Assembly: GCA_943789165.1 (NCBI GenBank) | Contig: CALSTB010000004.1 | Coordinates: 186,001 to 250,000, forward strand | Direction of reading: 5' to 3' | From: an uncultured Bacteroidia bacterium | Lineage (GTDB): Bacteria; Bacteroidota; Bacteroidia; NS11-12g; UBA9320 | Length of the DNA stretch: 64,000 nucleotides | Part shown: in pieces, positions 63,449-64,000 of the stretch | Layout: the number at the start of each line of letters is the position of its first letter | Numbering within the stretch: the first letter of the stretch is position 1 | Made by a program: the position numbers and the translations under genes | Notes under the pieces: model-generated | Told to the model about the DNA's origin: nothing | Database searches by the model: none | Seen by the model: the letters and a program-made list of their open reading frames with translations, nothing else

Positions 63449-64000
63449 TTAATGTTTGAAGTGTCGATGACCGGTAATCACCATCGCCAAACCGTGTGCA
63501 TTGCAATAGTCTACCGACAATTGATCTTTGATACTTCCACCAGGTTGAATCACTGCTTTAACGCCTGCTTTGTCTCCAATTTCAACGCAATCTGGAAACG
63601 GGAAAAAGGCATCACTCGCCATCACACAGCCGTCCAATTCGAAGTTGAACTTTTGCGCTTTTTCAATGGCTTGATTTAAGGCATCAATCCGCGACGTTTG
63701 TCCCGTACCGCTTGCCAACAACTGATTGTTTTTGGCCAATACGATGGCGTTGCTCTTGGTGTGTTTACACAATATATTCGCAAATCGTAAGTCGGCAATT
63801 TGTTGTTCCGATGGCTTGGTGTCTGTCGCCATTTGGTAATCTGAGGTTGGAACTACCACCATGTCTCTGTCCTGCACCAACGTTCCGTTGAGGGCAGCGC
63901 GTACATTGGTTTCGGTCCATTCAAACTCATTGAGTTGAAGCAAGATTCTGTTTTTCTTGGTTTGCAAAATGTCCAAAGCGTCTTGATCGAAGCTAGGGGC
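63449..64000 (-). CDS. purH: Bifunctional AICAR transformylase/IMP cyclohydrolase, C-terminal part
   Basis: The frame is open to the window edge (codon at 64000), so only the last 183 residues are seen, starting APSFDQDALD. The visible AICAR transformylase part has DLRFANILCKHTKSNAIVLAKNNQLLASGTGQTSRIDAL, in which CKHTKSN holds the catalytic Lys-His region, SDAFFPFPDCVEIGDKAGVKAVIQPGGSIKDQ and the C-terminal MVITGHRHFKH. It catalyses the last two steps of IMP synthesis. Order purH-mreB is common in Bacteroidota. Confidence 0.96.
   Translation of the reverse strand, partial: APSFDQDALDILQTKKNRILLQLNEFEWTETNVRAALNGTLVQDRDMVVVPTSDYQMATDTKPSEQQIADLRFANILCKHTKSNAIVLAKNNQLLASGTGQTSRIDALNQAIEKAQKFNFELDGCVMASDAFFPFPDCVEIGDKAGVKAVIQPGGSIKDQLSVDYCNAHGLAMVITGHRHFKH

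Overview
The window is a chromosomal segment of a member of the Bacteroidota, most like the marine Flavobacteriales. This is inferred from type IX secretion (T9SS) components and cargo tails, the purH-mreBCD-mrdA-rodA and thrS-infC-rpmI-rplT orders, the long form of NusB, families such as DUF1573, DUF3127 and DUF2279, lipoproteins ending in SCGG or similar, visibly AT-rich DNA, and repeated TAnnTTTG promoter elements of the Bacteroidota type. No phage, insertion sequence, CRISPR array, rRNA or tRNA gene was seen.

Positions 1-8300 hold a lytic transglycosylase (cut by the window edge), alanine dehydrogenase, and a forward run of nusB, a DUF1573 lipoprotein, yajC, coaE and a phosphoribosyltransferase. 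This run meets a reverse operon of DUF3127 protein, phosphodiesterase and a PorE-like T9SS anchor. Positions 8400-16000 are an accessory, secretion-oriented block: an Asp-box propeller, two tandem paralogous T9SS cargo proteins, a secreted protein whose frame is cut by an in-frame stop, a PorE-like protein with a SPOR-like C-terminus, and a DUF2279 membrane protein.

Positions 16000-33000 hold phosphohexomutase, an unrecognised exported protein, glutaryl-CoA dehydrogenase, folB, a second Asp-box protein with both a lipobox and a T9SS tail, two glycosyltransferases, and a very large PorU-type C25 protease. The signal peptide of that protease is put out of frame by a run of nine T. Next come the two subunits of a 3-oxoacid CoA-transferase, separated by an opposing DUF3431 gene, and malate dehydrogenase. 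Homogentisate dioxygenase (about 41 kb) and the CoA-transferase could work together: tyrosine breakdown yields acetoacetate, which the transferase activates.

Positions 33000-45000 hold UDP-galactopyranose mutase, a DMT transporter, two alpha/beta hydrolases, the thrS-infC-rpmI-rplT translation cluster, a TPR lipoprotein and hmgA. Positions 43700-57900 hold a surface lipoprotein with its TonB-dependent receptor, typA, pepD, a GT-C-like membrane protein, an MbnP-like lipoprotein, an M16 protease and an M50-like membrane protein. The window ends in the reverse cell-shape cluster mreB-mreC-mreD-mrdA-rodA behind the 3' part of purH.

I did not find a clearly new multi-gene system. The strongest unusual signals are the homopolymer frameshift at the start of the PorU-type gene, the interrupted secreted protein with a cysteine-rich tail, the SPOR-ended PorE relative, the split CoA-transferase operon, and a degenerate intergenic palindromic repeat present twice.
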